NCBI GenBank assembly: GCA_030145305.1
Contig: JAQYVX010000002.1
Span: forward strand, 186,001-250,000
DNA length: 64,000 nt
Direction: 5' to 3'
Origin: Halarcobacter sp.
GTDB taxonomy: Bacteria; Campylobacterota; Campylobacteria; Campylobacterales; Arcobacteraceae
Shown here: in pieces, positions 19,528 through 28,835 of the stretch
Layout of the letters: each line of letters begins with the position of its first letter
How positions within the stretch are numbered: the first letter of the stretch is position 1
The notes under the pieces: generated by a model
Told to the model about the DNA's origin: nothing
Databases searched by the model: none
Seen by the model: only the letters and a program-made list of their open reading frames with translations
Program-made: the position numbers and the translations under genes

Positions 19528-19912
19528 ATATTATCCTATTAATTAAAGCCTGAATTATAGCAAAGAGTAAATTTAACTAAGTATAAAAAAATGATTTTTG
19601 AATAGTAGAAGAATATAACACAATGAAACTAACAAAAGCGAAGGAGAAGAATTAATACTTAAACGTTAGTTTCATTATGATTATTGTGTGTTTTGGCTGT
19701 GTATTTGTACATCAAATAATTAATGTAATGAAAGTATAGAGTTTTAATCTTAAAGAGTTTTATGCATAAAAAAGAAATAGGAGTTTTTTAGTCTTATTTA
19801 AGTTTTATTTATTTTTTACAAATTCAATCTATAAATTAAAATAATAAGTCTCTATTTTACTTGATTCTGTGTATTATTTTGTTACTATCTCATATATTAT
19901 TTAAGGATTACT
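19528..19912. other. 385-nt intergenic region with a long hairpin
   Basis: No gene of normal size. The main structure is a perfect 12-bp inverted repeat AATGAAACTAAC (19622-19633) / GTTAGTTTCATT (19665-19676). Its 31-nt loop contains AAGGAGA, and outer arms ACACAAT / ATTGTGT extend it. A 10-codon ORF (ATG at 19624) runs into the loop. The rest is AT-rich with -10-like boxes before the gene at 19913. Confidence 0.5.
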
Positions 19913-20659
19913 ATGCAATATTTTGGAATTTTAGAAACTAAATACGAAGAAATTTTTTTAACTTCAAGCTTTATGTACTTTAATAAAGAAGATGAAGTTA
20001 TAAGTTCAAAAGAATTAAAACAACTTATTAAAACAAACAAAGATAGAAAAAAAAATATAGCAGCTACAATATTTTTATACAATCCTATTGTTACTCCTGT
20101 TGGTTTTGATTCTAATAAATATTTACTAGAACAAAACTTTGATCAATTTGGAGAGTATATTGAATTAAAATGTGAGACTTATATTACTACATTTAAACAA
20201 GCAATGAAAGAAAAGTTTGAAGGTAAACTTGTAGAAATAAAAAACCTATTTAATCTTGTTGAAGAAAACATAGATGCATCACAATTACTTATGAAATTTA
20301 ATGCAGATTTAGAGACATATAACTCTGCGCAGAACACAGAATTTGATAGAGATATTATGTATCTTGATGCTCAAAATATTATTCCTGCAGGTAAATTTGT
20401 ATTTTTTGCATGGGGTGAAAAAATAAACCCAAAAGAGTTTCCTTATATAAATGATTATGCAAAATTAATCTATGAAAGAACTGTTCAAATGGGCAAAAAA
20501 GTGGCTTTTGTCTATAAAAAAGAGAAAACATTACAAGGCTCAATTGAGCTAATGCAATTTGCCTCACCAACACAATATTCAAAATATAAACATGCAATTT
20601 CACATTCAATAAAAAAGTCATTTGAAACAATTCCACCAATACCTGTTGCTTATGAATAA
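19913..20659 (+). CDS. Unrecognised 248-residue protein
   Basis: No signal peptide or membrane segment. The N-terminal half is charged and helical (residues 80-120). The C-terminal half has AGKFVFFAWGEKIN (near 160) and YAKLIYERTVQMGKKVAFVYK, faintly reminiscent of DUF1643 proteins, but the match is too weak to assign. AAGGA lies 5 nt before the ATG. Stands alone between a structured spacer and the ferritin-like gene. Confidence 0.65.
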   Translation: MQYFGILETKYEEIFLTSSFMYFNKEDEVISSKELKQLIKTNKDRKKNIAATIFLYNPIVTPVGFDSNKYLLEQNFDQFGEYIELKCETYITTFKQAMKEKFEGKLVEIKNLFNLVEENIDASQLLMKFNADLETYNSAQNTEFDRDIMYLDAQNIIPAGKFVFFAWGEKINPKEFPYINDYAKLIYERTVQMGKKVAFVYKKEKTLQGSIELMQFASPTQYSKYKHAISHSIKKSFETIPPIPVAYE

Positions 20660-20728
20660 TATCTTGTAAATTTCATATACTTATGATATTATATTATATT
20701 ATTAAATCTTATTTTAAAGGAATATAGT

Positions 20729-21196
20729 ATGAACGTATATGAATATGCTATGAAAGTAGAAAAAGAAGGTGAAGCTTACTATAGAGAGATGGCTGTTGCT
20801 GCATCAAATGCAGGACTAAAAAAAATCTTTACTATGCTTGCAGATGAAGAGATTAAGCACTATAATGTTTTTAAAAACATGATGAAAAAAGAAAAAATGG
20901 ATTTAGCAAAATTAGATTTAATTACAGATACTAAAACTATTTTTCAAACACTTTTAGAAGAAAAAGATAATGTAACTTTTGATATTGATCAAATTCAATT
21001 TTATAAAGATGCAATTGTAAGAGAAGAAAAATCTCATGATTTTTATGCAGAAAATGCTAAAAAGATCGAAGATGAAAAAGAAAAAGAAATCTTCCTTCAT
21101 ATTGCAAATGAAGAAACAAAACATAAAAAGATTTTAGAAGAAATCGTAATATTCCTTGAAGAACCAGCGGATTGGGTTGCAAGCGCAGAATTCTAG
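20729..21196 (+). CDS. Ferritin-like (rubrerythrin-domain) di-iron protein
   Basis: 155 residues forming a four-helix bundle with di-iron ligands in pairs: E in KEGEAYY, ADEEIKHY, REEKSHDFY and NEETKHKK (two ExxH motifs at the expected positions). No C-terminal rubredoxin domain, so it is not a full rubrerythrin. Likely involved in peroxide detoxification or iron handling. AAAGGA precedes the ATG. Followed by a strong terminator. Confidence 0.85.
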   Translation: MNVYEYAMKVEKEGEAYYREMAVAASNAGLKKIFTMLADEEIKHYNVFKNMMKKEKMDLAKLDLITDTKTIFQTLLEEKDNVTFDIDQIQFYKDAIVREEKSHDFYAENAKKIEDEKEKEIFLHIANEETKHKKILEEIVIFLEEPADWVASAEF

Positions 21197-21215
21197 AATA
21201 AGATTAAAAACCTTA

Positions 21216-21247
21216 GGAGTGAAATAGTTCTTCACTCCCTTTTTTTG
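21216..21247 (+). terminator. Rho-independent terminator of ferritin-like gene
   Basis: Stem GGAGTGAA / TTCACTCC with a 7-nt loop, then CTTTTTTT. 20 nt after the stop codon. Confidence 0.88.
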
Positions 21248-21257
21248 TATAAACTAT

Positions 21258-21554
21258 TTAAAAAGAAGCTAATTTTTGAATAATAGCTTTCGCCTCATAT
21301 TCATCAAAAAATATATTATTATGAAGTTCATTACTAGCCACTTTTAAAAATTCTATCTTTTTTTTCTGAAGTGTTGTTTTATCATTTTCATATTTACTAA
21401 TAAGTTTTAACATTTCATATTCATAATTTTTAATTAATTCTTCTTTTTTTATAATTGATGGTTTATGATTTTTTTTATTTTTAAAAAAAATCATAAAAAT
21501 AAAAGCAGAAAGAATTAAAAATATTAAAAGATAAATTAAATTATATCCTTGCAT
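21258..21554 (-). CDS. Small membrane-anchored protein, unknown
   Basis: 98 residues: an N-terminal transmembrane helix (about 5-24, IYLLIFLILSAFIFMIFF) followed by a basic, helical cytoplasmic region. No family recognised. It lies 15 nt downstream of the 402-residue membrane protein gene and probably forms an operon with it. Confidence 0.65.
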   Translation of the reverse strand: MQGYNLIYLLIFLILSAFIFMIFFKNKKNHKPSIIKKEELIKNYEYEMLKLISKYENDKTTLQKKKIEFLKVASNELHNNIFFDEYEAKAIIQKLASF

Positions 21555-21569
21555 TTTTAATTCTTTTTA

Positions 21570-22772
21570 CTAATTTAATGCAGTAGTAGATGGAGAAGAA
21601 GTAATAGGTCTTTTATTTAACGATTTAGCTTCTAAGGCAATTGATTCTGCTCTTTTTGCAATTGATAAGGCTTCTTCAACCATTTTTCTATTTTCATTTT
21701 CAATACTTATATTGTCCATTCTTTCAATAAGTGTTCTAAACTCCATATGTCCTAAAATATCAATTACTCCTGGAGCTTTTGAGATAAAATCAATATATTC
21801 AGAATCTCTCCAATTATTTGTTAATGCTTCATCTAAATATTTTTTATATGCTGAATTAATTTTTGTAGGATTTGCAATAAAGGCTAAGTCTAAATTAAGA
21901 TCATCTTTTTTATTAAAATATAGATTATAAAGTTGTTCTAAATATAAAGTAAGTTCTAAAGATGAGATATATTTATAAACTTTTTCTTTTTCATTTTTTT
22001 GAAGTAAGTAATCTAAAATATTAATTGAAACCTCTGCTTTACCACTTGTAAATAATTCATCAAGTTTTTCATGACAATTTACAAAAATCTGTTTAGACTC
22101 TTTTTCATTAAGTTTTTCAATAAACTTAAATAAATCAATATTATATCCATATGAGAATTTATTAATCTCTACAAGCATTGGGTTTAAAATTAAATCTGTA
22201 TTTAAAGTATTGTTTGCATATTTTACAATTGCATTTACATTATTAACTTCAGAACTTGTAAAATATGTATTTTGATAATAATAAGCTATTTCTTCGTTTA
22301 AATTTATTTCTAATAATTCTTTTGATTTTATTTCATAAAATTGTGTAAGTTCTTCAATATTGTATTTTTTTGAAGCCTTTGCTAATTGTGAATAAGCAGA
22401 AGAAACTTCTAAATATTTTTCAACTTTTTGCTCAATATTCATATTTGCCAAAAGTTTTGAAGTTCTTAATAAAATATGTTCTTTACTTGTATTTAAAGCT
22501 TGAGCAACTTTTATACCTCTTTTAGGCAATTCTTCAATTAATAATGAAATCTTTTGATTATATTCATCATAAGTTTCTGAATCTTGTATTTTATCAACAA
22601 GTTTAAGTGCACTTGAGATTTTTATAGATCTTCTTATAAAAAAAAGTATTAAAAAAATAGCTAAAAGTAATACAGATAAAACTATTAAAGTTTCATCTTG
22701 TGCTTGTTTATATATTTCTATTATATTATAATTTGACTCTTTAACAATTGATAAAAATTGACTTACTGACAT
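21570..22772 (-). CDS. Membrane-anchored helical-repeat protein, unknown
   Basis: 400 residues. One transmembrane segment near residues 27-46 (IVLSVLLLAIFLILFF), then a long all-helical region resembling alpha-solenoid repeats, and a Ser/Thr-rich tail. The start at 22772 is preferred since AAGGA lies 6 nt before it; the ATG at 22778 abuts the AAGGA. No family recognised; similar proteins seem typical of Campylobacterota, but that is from memory. Confidence 0.7.
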   Translation of the reverse strand: MSVSQFLSIVKESNYNIIEIYKQAQDETLIVLSVLLLAIFLILFFIRRSIKISSALKLVDKIQDSETYDEYNQKISLLIEELPKRGIKVAQALNTSKEHILLRTSKLLANMNIEQKVEKYLEVSSAYSQLAKASKKYNIEELTQFYEIKSKELLEINLNEEIAYYYQNTYFTSSEVNNVNAIVKYANNTLNTDLILNPMLVEINKFSYGYNIDLFKFIEKLNEKESKQIFVNCHEKLDELFTSGKAEVSINILDYLLQKNEKEKVYKYISSLELTLYLEQLYNLYFNKKDDLNLDLAFIANPTKINSAYKKYLDEALTNNWRDSEYIDFISKAPGVIDILGHMEFRTLIERMDNISIENENRKMVEEALSIAKRAESIALEAKSLNKRPITSSPSTTALN

Positions 22773-22883
22773 TCTCATTCCTTATAAATATTTATAAATA
22801 ATAGTATACAAAAATAAACTTCATATTTATTTATATTTTATTAAATTTAGCTTAAAAAAAGTCTAGTGATTTTTTAAACTTAC

Positions 22884-23438
22884 TTAATTTTTATTTATTA
22901 AAGATTCAAGACCAGCTTCGTCAACTACTCCTACATATTTTTTTAAAAACTTACCATCTTTGCCAAAAACAAAAGATTCAGGAAACATCTTAACATCATC
23001 AAATGCTTTTGCTGCTCTATAATTTTCATCTCCAACAACAACAGGAAACTTCATATTAAGTTTTGTCATAAACTCTTGTAATTCTTCTGGCTTTTTATTT
23101 TTTTCTATTAAAATACCAATGATTTCTAATTTGTCATTATATTTCTCATAAAGTTTATTAAATAAAGGAATTTCCTCTAAACAAGGTGCACACCATGTAG
23201 CCCAAAAATTAAGCAATACTGTTTTGCCTTCTAATTGTTTTGAAGTTAAAACATTATTATCAACTTTTAAAGTAATTGATTTACCCTCAGTTGTCACAAA
23301 ATTGTAGGTTTTATTTCCTTGAACTTTTAAGTCGTTAAAACTACCTTCATCTTCAATAATAGTTTTTGCATCGTCACCACAACCAGTAAATAAAAGTACA
23401 AGTAAAATTGAACTAAAAATTAAAAAAAGTTTCTTCAT
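22884..23438 (-). CDS. TlpA/ResA-like thioredoxin-fold lipoprotein
   Basis: 184 residues from the ATG at 23438. Lipoprotein signal with lipobox LFTGC (Cys20), then a thioredoxin domain with active site WCAPC (C83, C86) in LNFWATWCAPCLEE. Membrane-tethered periplasmic reductase of the TlpA/CcmG type, supplying electrons for disulfide reduction, often cytochrome c maturation. The upstream DsbB-like gene ends 12 nt before, so the two form a redox pair. Confidence 0.88.
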   Translation of the reverse strand: MKKLFLIFSSILLVLLFTGCGDDAKTIIEDEGSFNDLKVQGNKTYNFVTTEGKSITLKVDNNVLTSKQLEGKTVLLNFWATWCAPCLEEIPLFNKLYEKYNDKLEIIGILIEKNKKPEELQEFMTKLNMKFPVVVGDENYRAAKAFDDVKMFPESFVFGKDGKFLKKYVGVVDEAGLESLINKN

Positions 23439-23449
23439 AGTATTTCCCA

Positions 23450-23878
23450 TTATTTTTTGATTTTATTTTGACCAAGAAGTAATAAAACTAAAATTAAAAA
23501 GTATGAAAAAAGAGATAAAAATGGAATATTTATAAATCCTAGATACTCAAAGTATTCAGTTGAACAAGGTACTCCTTGTTTACATGGCACTGCACTTTCG
23601 GGAATAATTCCCCACATTAACAAATTATGATAAAGAGCAAATAAAAAACCCAATAAAACTAAAGGCATTGAATATTTAAATATTTTTTCATCAGGATAAA
23701 GTAAATTTATTAGAAATATCAATACTAAAGGATACATAAATATTCTTTGATACCAACACATAGAACAAGGAACAAATTCCATTACTTCACTAAAAAACAG
23801 CGAGCCTAAAGTTGCAACACTAGAAATGAGAAAACACCCAAATATTATCATTGAGCTTATACTTTTTTGATTATTCAT
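23450..23878 (-). CDS. DsbB/DsbI-type disulfide bond formation protein
   Basis: 142 residues with four transmembrane helices. The first periplasmic loop has CSMC (C38, C41) followed by WYQR, and the second has C99 and C105 (PCKQGVPC), the two redox pairs of DsbB. It reoxidises a periplasmic DsbA-type oxidase and passes electrons to quinone. Sits between mltB and the tlpA-like gene on the same strand. Confidence 0.9.
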   Translation of the reverse strand: MNNQKSISSMIIFGCFLISSVATLGSLFFSEVMEFVPCSMCWYQRIFMYPLVLIFLINLLYPDEKIFKYSMPLVLLGFLFALYHNLLMWGIIPESAVPCKQGVPCSTEYFEYLGFINIPFLSLFSYFLILVLLLLGQNKIKK

Positions 23879-23934
23879 TATTTGCCTATTTTTTTTGAAA
23901 TTTTAACTCAAAATATGTGCAGTTTTCGTGGATT

Positions 23935-24945
23935 TCAACTTCTTAATTTATATTCTTTTCTAATCTCTTTTGCTAACTTATGAACAGCCATTGCATAATA
24001 ACTACTTCTATTGTATCTAGTTATAACATAAAAATTTTTTGTTCCATACCAAAGTTCATCAAATTTTTTTCTATTTAACTTTACTAAATGAACTTTATTA
24101 TTATAAAAAAAATTCTTATTCTTTGGACTAATTCCTCTTAATTTAGAACGTTTATATTTGTGTTTAAATCCTGTTTTAAATTTTGTAAAACGTTTCCCTT
24201 TATATGAAACTCTTGTTGCAACAGGAAGATATTTATTCCAACCAGATTTTTGAAAATAATTAGCCACGCTTCCTATTGCATCAACTTCATTATTTAAATC
24301 AACTTTATTGTCTTTATTAAAATCAACTGCTAGTCTTTTAAAATTACTTGGCATAAACTGGGCTAGTCCAATTGCCCCAGCAAAAGAACCATTTATACTT
24401 TTTGGATTTTGTTTATTTTTTTTTGTTAATTTTAAAAACTCTTTTAACTCATTTTTAAAAAACTTATTTTTTCTATTTTCTTCAAATGATAAAGTGCTTA
24501 AAGTATCAAAAACCGGATAGTTTCCCATAAATAAGCCATAATAACTTTCAACACCAATAATTGCAGTAATATATTCAGGTTGAACGCCAAATTTTTTATA
24601 TGCTTGAACTAGAACCTTTTTATTTCTTTTCATAAATTCTATACCAAGATCAATTCTTTTTTTATTTAAAAGTTTTTCCTCATATCTATCCCAGCTCCCA
24701 TAATTTTTTTTCATAATTTTAATATCAGATTTTTTAGCTTTCAAATAGTATTTTAAGGCACTATTTTGTACTTCAACTTTAGAAAAAAGATTGATTAATT
24801 CTTTTTTATCAAAACCCTCATTCTTTGCCAAATCATTTATAAAAATTTTTACATCTGAATTATTTGCGTAATTTTTATTATAAGCAAAGCTATTTGAACA
24901 AAGAAAAATCAAAAAAATAAATATAATAATAATGTTTTTTTTCAT
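23935..24945 (-). CDS. mltB: MltB-family lytic murein transglycosylase
   Basis: 336 residues with signal peptide (1-21). Catalytic Glu133 in IIGVESYYGLFMGNYPVFDTL, the MltB motif; GAIGLAQFMPSNFKRL and SVANYFQKSGW follow. A calcium-loop-like DFNKDNKVDLNN matches the EF-hand found in Slt35/MltB. Cleaves peptidoglycan glycan strands to 1,6-anhydro products. First gene of a run with the DsbB and TlpA genes (56-nt gap). Confidence 0.92.
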   Translation of the reverse strand: MKKNIIIIFIFLIFLCSNSFAYNKNYANNSDVKIFINDLAKNEGFDKKELINLFSKVEVQNSALKYYLKAKKSDIKIMKKNYGSWDRYEEKLLNKKRIDLGIEFMKRNKKVLVQAYKKFGVQPEYITAIIGVESYYGLFMGNYPVFDTLSTLSFEENRKNKFFKNELKEFLKLTKKNKQNPKSINGSFAGAIGLAQFMPSNFKRLAVDFNKDNKVDLNNEVDAIGSVANYFQKSGWNKYLPVATRVSYKGKRFTKFKTGFKHKYKRSKLRGISPKNKNFFYNNKVHLVKLNRKKFDELWYGTKNFYVITRYNRSSYYAMAVHKLAKEIRKEYKLRS

Positions 24946-25094
24946 AATAAAACAATATCATAAAATCCAAAAAATTATATAAAAATTATATTTTAAAAAT
25001 TAAATTTAGATTAATATGAATAAATAAAATTATTGCAAAATATTTTATCATCATAATTAAGATATAATTCAAAGAAATAATAAAAGGATCTGAC

Positions 25095-25331
25095 ATGAAT
25101 ACACGAAAAGGAATAGCTTTATTATTGGCCTCTTTAATAGGTTTAAGTTCTTTTGCTTTTGCAAATCAAAACCAAGAAAAAAAAGAAGAGATGAAAAAAG
25201 AAATGCTAAAAAAAGTAAAACCAGAGAATATTGATAAAAACAATGTAAGTGATACTTCAAATGAAAAACCAGATCAAACAGACCCTACATTAATTGAAGG
25301 GAATTTGGAGAATAATGATTTTAAAAATTAA
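25095..25331 (+). CDS. Small exported charged protein, unknown
   Basis: 78 residues: signal peptide (1-23, cleavage after FAFA), then a Lys/Glu-rich segment and an acidic tail with NDPT-like TDPTLIEGN. AAAGGA precedes the ATG. No family recognised. Monocistronic with a terminator. Confidence 0.6.
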   Translation: MNTRKGIALLLASLIGLSSFAFANQNQEKKEEMKKEMLKKVKPENIDKNNVSDTSNEKPDQTDPTLIEGNLENNDFKN

Positions 25332-25352
25332 GAGATTTTTCTCTTAATTTTT
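25323..25352. terminator. Bidirectional terminator
   Basis: 12-bp stem AAAAATTAAGAG / CTCTTAATTTTT, loop of 6. It overlaps the stop of the small exported protein and ends next to the stop of the converging methyltransferase. Confidence 0.8.
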
Positions 25353-25353
25353 T

Positions 25354-26292
25354 CTATCTAATAGAAGTAGCTGTTAAAAATATATAATATTTTCCTGTTA
25401 GAGTTACTCTAAATTTTTTTTGTTGTAAATATTTTTTACAAAAAAATGCATCTTTATAAAGTATTGACATTTCAGAATACGAGTAATTTGGTGCTTTAGC
25501 TCCATAAATAATTTCACCATCAATCCATCTACAATTTGGAAACCCTAAAATCATACTTCCATCTTTTTTTAAATTTTTTTGAACAATATCCATAAAGATT
25601 TTATTAAAATCAAGATTAGAACTTTGAAGAGTTCCAATTGAGATAATTAAATCAAATTCACCTAAATTTAACTCTTCCAAATTGTTAATATCATGAGAAT
25701 AAAAGTTTACATTAGTATTTTTTTCAAATTTCTTTTGTGCAAGAGTAATTGCAGATTCACAATAATCAATACCCACAAACTCTATATTTTCAAAATCTTC
25801 TAAGTGTTTAGCTAAATGTTCTTTTATTAACTCAAACTCTTCTCCACTATTAATTCCTAAATTTAAAACTCTTTTTTTAGATTCAATTTTTACATTATTC
25901 AAAGCTTGTAAATATGTTAATAAAACCTCGGGTTCTTCATTTTTATTTATCAAAGAAAAAGTTGATTCTATTCCATATTTTTCTTCTTTTTTTTCTTTTA
26001 TTTTATGAAAAGATTCCTCTACTTTTAGTTTTTCAAAACTAATTATTATGCTATGCTCAGTTTTTTTAATTGGAGTTAAGATTCTACAAAAAAGCTTAGA
26101 AGCTAAATCTGTCCAAGCTTTGTATGATCTATAAATAAACTTTTCATTATCTATATTAATTACTTGACCTGCATATGTTGAACTTATAAAATCTGGATTT
26201 AAAACTTCAAAAGATATTTTTTCTTTTGATAATAAGTCTAGTTCTATTATTTGGATAATTTGATACATTGTTTCATTTGTGAATTTATTCAT
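25354..26292 (-). CDS. Class I SAM-dependent methyltransferase
   Basis: 312 residues. The C-terminal half is a Rossmann methyltransferase: motif I VLNLGINSGEE, FVGIDYCESAI (motif II acid), YSHDINNL (III), FDLIISIGTLQSS (IV) and DGSMILGFPN. The N-terminal 120 residues have no recognised domain. Substrate unknown. Its start faces the integrated element. Confidence 0.75.
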   Translation of the reverse strand: MNKFTNETMYQIIQIIELDLLSKEKISFEVLNPDFISSTYAGQVINIDNEKFIYRSYKAWTDLASKLFCRILTPIKKTEHSIIISFEKLKVEESFHKIKEKKEEKYGIESTFSLINKNEEPEVLLTYLQALNNVKIESKKRVLNLGINSGEEFELIKEHLAKHLEDFENIEFVGIDYCESAITLAQKKFEKNTNVNFYSHDINNLEELNLGEFDLIISIGTLQSSNLDFNKIFMDIVQKNLKKDGSMILGFPNCRWIDGEIIYGAKAPNYSYSEMSILYKDAFFCKKYLQQKKFRVTLTGKYYIFLTATSIR

Positions 26293-26343
26293 GTGTGATT
26301 ATATACAATTATCACTTTGATTTTTAATATTCTAAAAAAAAAT

Positions 26344-26366
26344 TATTACAAAATGTCATATTTTTT
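26344..26366. repeat. Candidate left attachment-site repeat
   Basis: TATTACAAAATGTCATATTTTTT matches 33466-33488 at 21 of 23 positions (two differences, at the centre). AT-rich context makes a chance match possible. Confidence 0.35.
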
Positions 26367-26522
26367 TTAAATTAATATTACCAATTTATGGTAACTATAT
26401 TAAAAAAGAGACTAACTTTTCAAGATTTTCTTAAAAAGTTGGAATAAAAAGGGCAACAAAGAAATAGACCACTTATAATTATTTTGTATCAAAATAAGTC
26501 TACGGACAAAAAGGTACACAAT

Positions 26523-27743
26523 ATGAATAAAAAAAATACAAGTTGGATAAAAAGAATCCCTCATCAATATACTACAAGATTTGAAAATCTTGATAGATTT
26601 AAAATTAGTTTAAGAGAGTGTGAAAATAAAACACAAATTAAAAGAGCTAAACAACATTTAGACCTTTATGTAATTAAATACATATTCTCTGATAATAATA
26701 TAAATAAAATTCAAGCACAGGAAATGTTGAAACTGAGTTTAAAAGAATACTTATATAACTTAAATCATTCCAATACTATTAACATGAAAATTATAAGTAA
26801 AAATGTTGATGATATGCAAAATAAATTTACAATAGTTGATTTAATGAATAAAGAGATTGAAAAAAGACAAAAAGAATACAAGCTAAAACAACAACAAAAA
26901 GAAAAAATTGGTGTTGATGTTGAAATCAAAGTTGATACGACACTTAGTGGCTATAAGACTATTAGAAATCATCTTATTAGATATAACTCAGATAAAGACT
27001 ACTCACAAATTACAAATGATGATATAGATGATTTTAAATATTTTATATTAGATGGAAATGCTAATATTGGTGGAGTTATTGGATATTTTAAATATTTAAA
27101 AGCTATTTTTGGTAGATTGGTTAAGTCAAACAAAATCTCACATAATCCAATTATTATTCCAAAGAAACTAAGTTTGGAAGAAGAAGAAAAAATAATTTTT
27201 ACTTATCAAGAAATCACAAATATTTTAAATAATGCAAATTGTGAAGATTGTATTATATTCAATACTTTGCTACATACAGGAATGAGACTAGATGAATTAT
27301 GCAGCTTAAAGAAGAAAGATATAAAGAATAACAATTTTAACTTTTTTGATAGTAAAGACTATTTTAAAAAAGTTGTACCTATTCAAATCACTATATTAGA
27401 TGATATTATAAATAAAACTTCTAATTTAAATGATGATGATTATTTATTCTATAACTCGAAAAAAGGTAAATATAGAGTTCAAAATGTAAGAACTCAAGTT
27501 TCTAAAATTGTGAAAAAATATTCTTCTGGAAAAACTATTCATAAAACAAGAACTACCTTTATCTCTTATTTAAATTATCATTGCGAAGGTTTTAATGATA
27601 AAGATATTAAGTCAATTACACATAAGTTAAGTGGTATTGACGATAAATACTATGTGAAAATCAGGAATGTAAATAATTTAAGAACTATTATTAACTCAAT
27701 TTCTCTGGAAAAATTACAGGAAATTGAAGATTTAACTACATAA
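26523..27743 (+). CDS. Tyrosine recombinase / phage-type integrase
   Basis: 406 residues from the ATG at 26523 (AAGG 8 nt upstream; a TTG at 26484 lacks one). The catalytic tetrad is complete: R255 in HTGMRLDEL, H340 and R343 in HKTR, H367 in THKLSG, and the nucleophile Tyr376 or Tyr377 in DDKYYVK. The N-terminal arm-binding and core-binding parts (about 1-215) are present. Located at the left end of the element next to the candidate attachment repeat, so it probably drives integration and excision. Confidence 0.92.
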   Translation: MNKKNTSWIKRIPHQYTTRFENLDRFKISLRECENKTQIKRAKQHLDLYVIKYIFSDNNINKIQAQEMLKLSLKEYLYNLNHSNTINMKIISKNVDDMQNKFTIVDLMNKEIEKRQKEYKLKQQQKEKIGVDVEIKVDTTLSGYKTIRNHLIRYNSDKDYSQITNDDIDDFKYFILDGNANIGGVIGYFKYLKAIFGRLVKSNKISHNPIIIPKKLSLEEEEKIIFTYQEITNILNNANCEDCIIFNTLLHTGMRLDELCSLKKKDIKNNNFNFFDSKDYFKKVVPIQITILDDIINKTSNLNDDDYLFYNSKKGKYRVQNVRTQVSKIVKKYSSGKTIHKTRTTFISYLNYHCEGFNDKDIKSITHKLSGIDDKYYVKIRNVNNLRTIINSISLEKLQEIEDLTT

Positions 27744-27756
27744 AAAAGAATTAGTC

Positions 27757-27837
27757 AATATGAGTTATTTATAATAACTCATATTAACTTATAATAGTTA
27801 TAAAAACTACATAGCTAATTAAGCTAGTTTTTATTTT
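27757..27837 (+). terminator. Two hairpins after the integrase gene
   Basis: Stem AATATGAGTTAT (27757-27768) / ATAACTCATATT (27774-27785), then an imperfect hairpin with AAAAACTA...TAGTTTTT arms ending in a T-rich run near 27826-27837. Probable terminator for the integrase. Confidence 0.55.
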
Positions 27838-27879
27838 ACTCATGTTACTATGAAAAAGATAAAACGAGAAAGGATAGTT

Positions 27880-28395
27880 ATGAAAGAAGTTATAGAAAGT
27901 ATTTTATTAAATACAAAAGAGGCTTATAAGGAAAGTATTCTTATAGATAATGAAAAGTTACAAAATCTATTATTAGATGCTTTAACATCTATAAAAACGC
28001 TACAAAATGATATTCCCAACGAACCAATTGTTGTAGAAGATAAGCAAACTAAAAAAAGATACTCTTACGAGCAAGTAAAAGGTATCACAAAAGTTCAAAT
28101 CAAATTAACAAATGATTTAATCAATATGGAAACTGCAAAGAAAGAGATTCTAGAAATTGCAAGCTTTTTCCCTGTGCATAATTTACCTGCATATAATAAA
28201 AGATTGAAAAGTTATTTAGATGGAATTGGTTCATATGGCTTTGCAATGCCAACTAATTGGGCAAAAGCTTTATTAGAAGAAACAAATAATAATGAAAAAG
28301 TGATTCAAGCATTAAATGAACAACAATCACTATATATGGAAAAAGATGGTGTTAATAATCAAAGATTAGCAAAATTATTAAATGAAGTTAAATAA
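27880..28395 (+). CDS. Element-borne protein, unknown (KfrA/plasmid-type helical)
   Basis: 171 residues from the ATG at 27880 (AAAGGA 7 nt upstream; an ATG at 27850 lacks one). Predominantly helical, no signal or membrane segment; a segment SFFPVHNLPAYNKRLKSYL in the middle suggests a compact globular part. No family recognised. First of three small genes following the integrase; overlaps nothing, and the next gene follows 10 nt later. Confidence 0.6.
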   Translation: MKEVIESILLNTKEAYKESILIDNEKLQNLLLDALTSIKTLQNDIPNEPIVVEDKQTKKRYSYEQVKGITKVQIKLTNDLINMETAKKEILEIASFFPVHNLPAYNKRLKSYLDGIGSYGFAMPTNWAKALLEETNNNEKVIQALNEQQSLYMEKDGVNNQRLAKLLNEVK

Positions 28396-28405
28396 GGAAT
28401 TTACA

Positions 28406-28792
28406 ATGACTAAGCAAGAAATATTAAAACAAAAAGAAATACTAAGAAAATTTCTAGAAGAAGCTAGAGAAAAAAGTAGTTATTTAGATGATAAGGGTAA
28501 AGCTGAATATAAAACTATTATATCAGTATTAAAAAAAGAAGAGACAACAATTGTCCCAGAGAATTCATTAAGATATTTATTAAAAATTGGTATGAAGGGA
28601 GTAATCGTTGAAGATATGTTATTTGATACAGGAAGACATCAAATTGATTTTGAAAATATATTCTTTTGCAATGATTCTGAAACAGGAACAAATCACATGG
28701 TTATGAGTTGTTATTATACATTTATTCTTACTCCAGAAGATGAAGAACTAGTTAAAAATGCAATGATACAATTTAATACTAAAAGTGCTTAA
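28406..28792 (+). CDS. Element-borne small protein, unknown
   Basis: 128 residues from the ATG at 28406, with AAGGA 7 nt upstream. Helical, charged N-terminal half, then a beta-rich part (KIGMKGVIVEDMLFD) with YYTFILTPEDEE near the end. No family recognised. Immediately followed by a long perfect palindrome containing its stop codon. Confidence 0.6.
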   Translation: MTKQEILKQKEILRKFLEEAREKSSYLDDKGKAEYKTIISVLKKEETTIVPENSLRYLLKIGMKGVIVEDMLFDTGRHQIDFENIFFCNDSETGTNHMVMSCYYTFILTPEDEELVKNAMIQFNTKSA

Positions 28793-28804
28793 GCACTTTT
28801 AGTA
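28777..28804 (+). terminator. 28-bp perfect palindrome at the end of the gene
   Basis: TACTAAAAGTGCTT mirrored with no loop, including the stop codon TAA. Probably a terminator hairpin, though no clear T-tract follows; it could also be a protein-binding site. Confidence 0.45.
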
Positions 28805-28835
28805 CACTAATCAAAATAAATTATTTAGGATTAAC

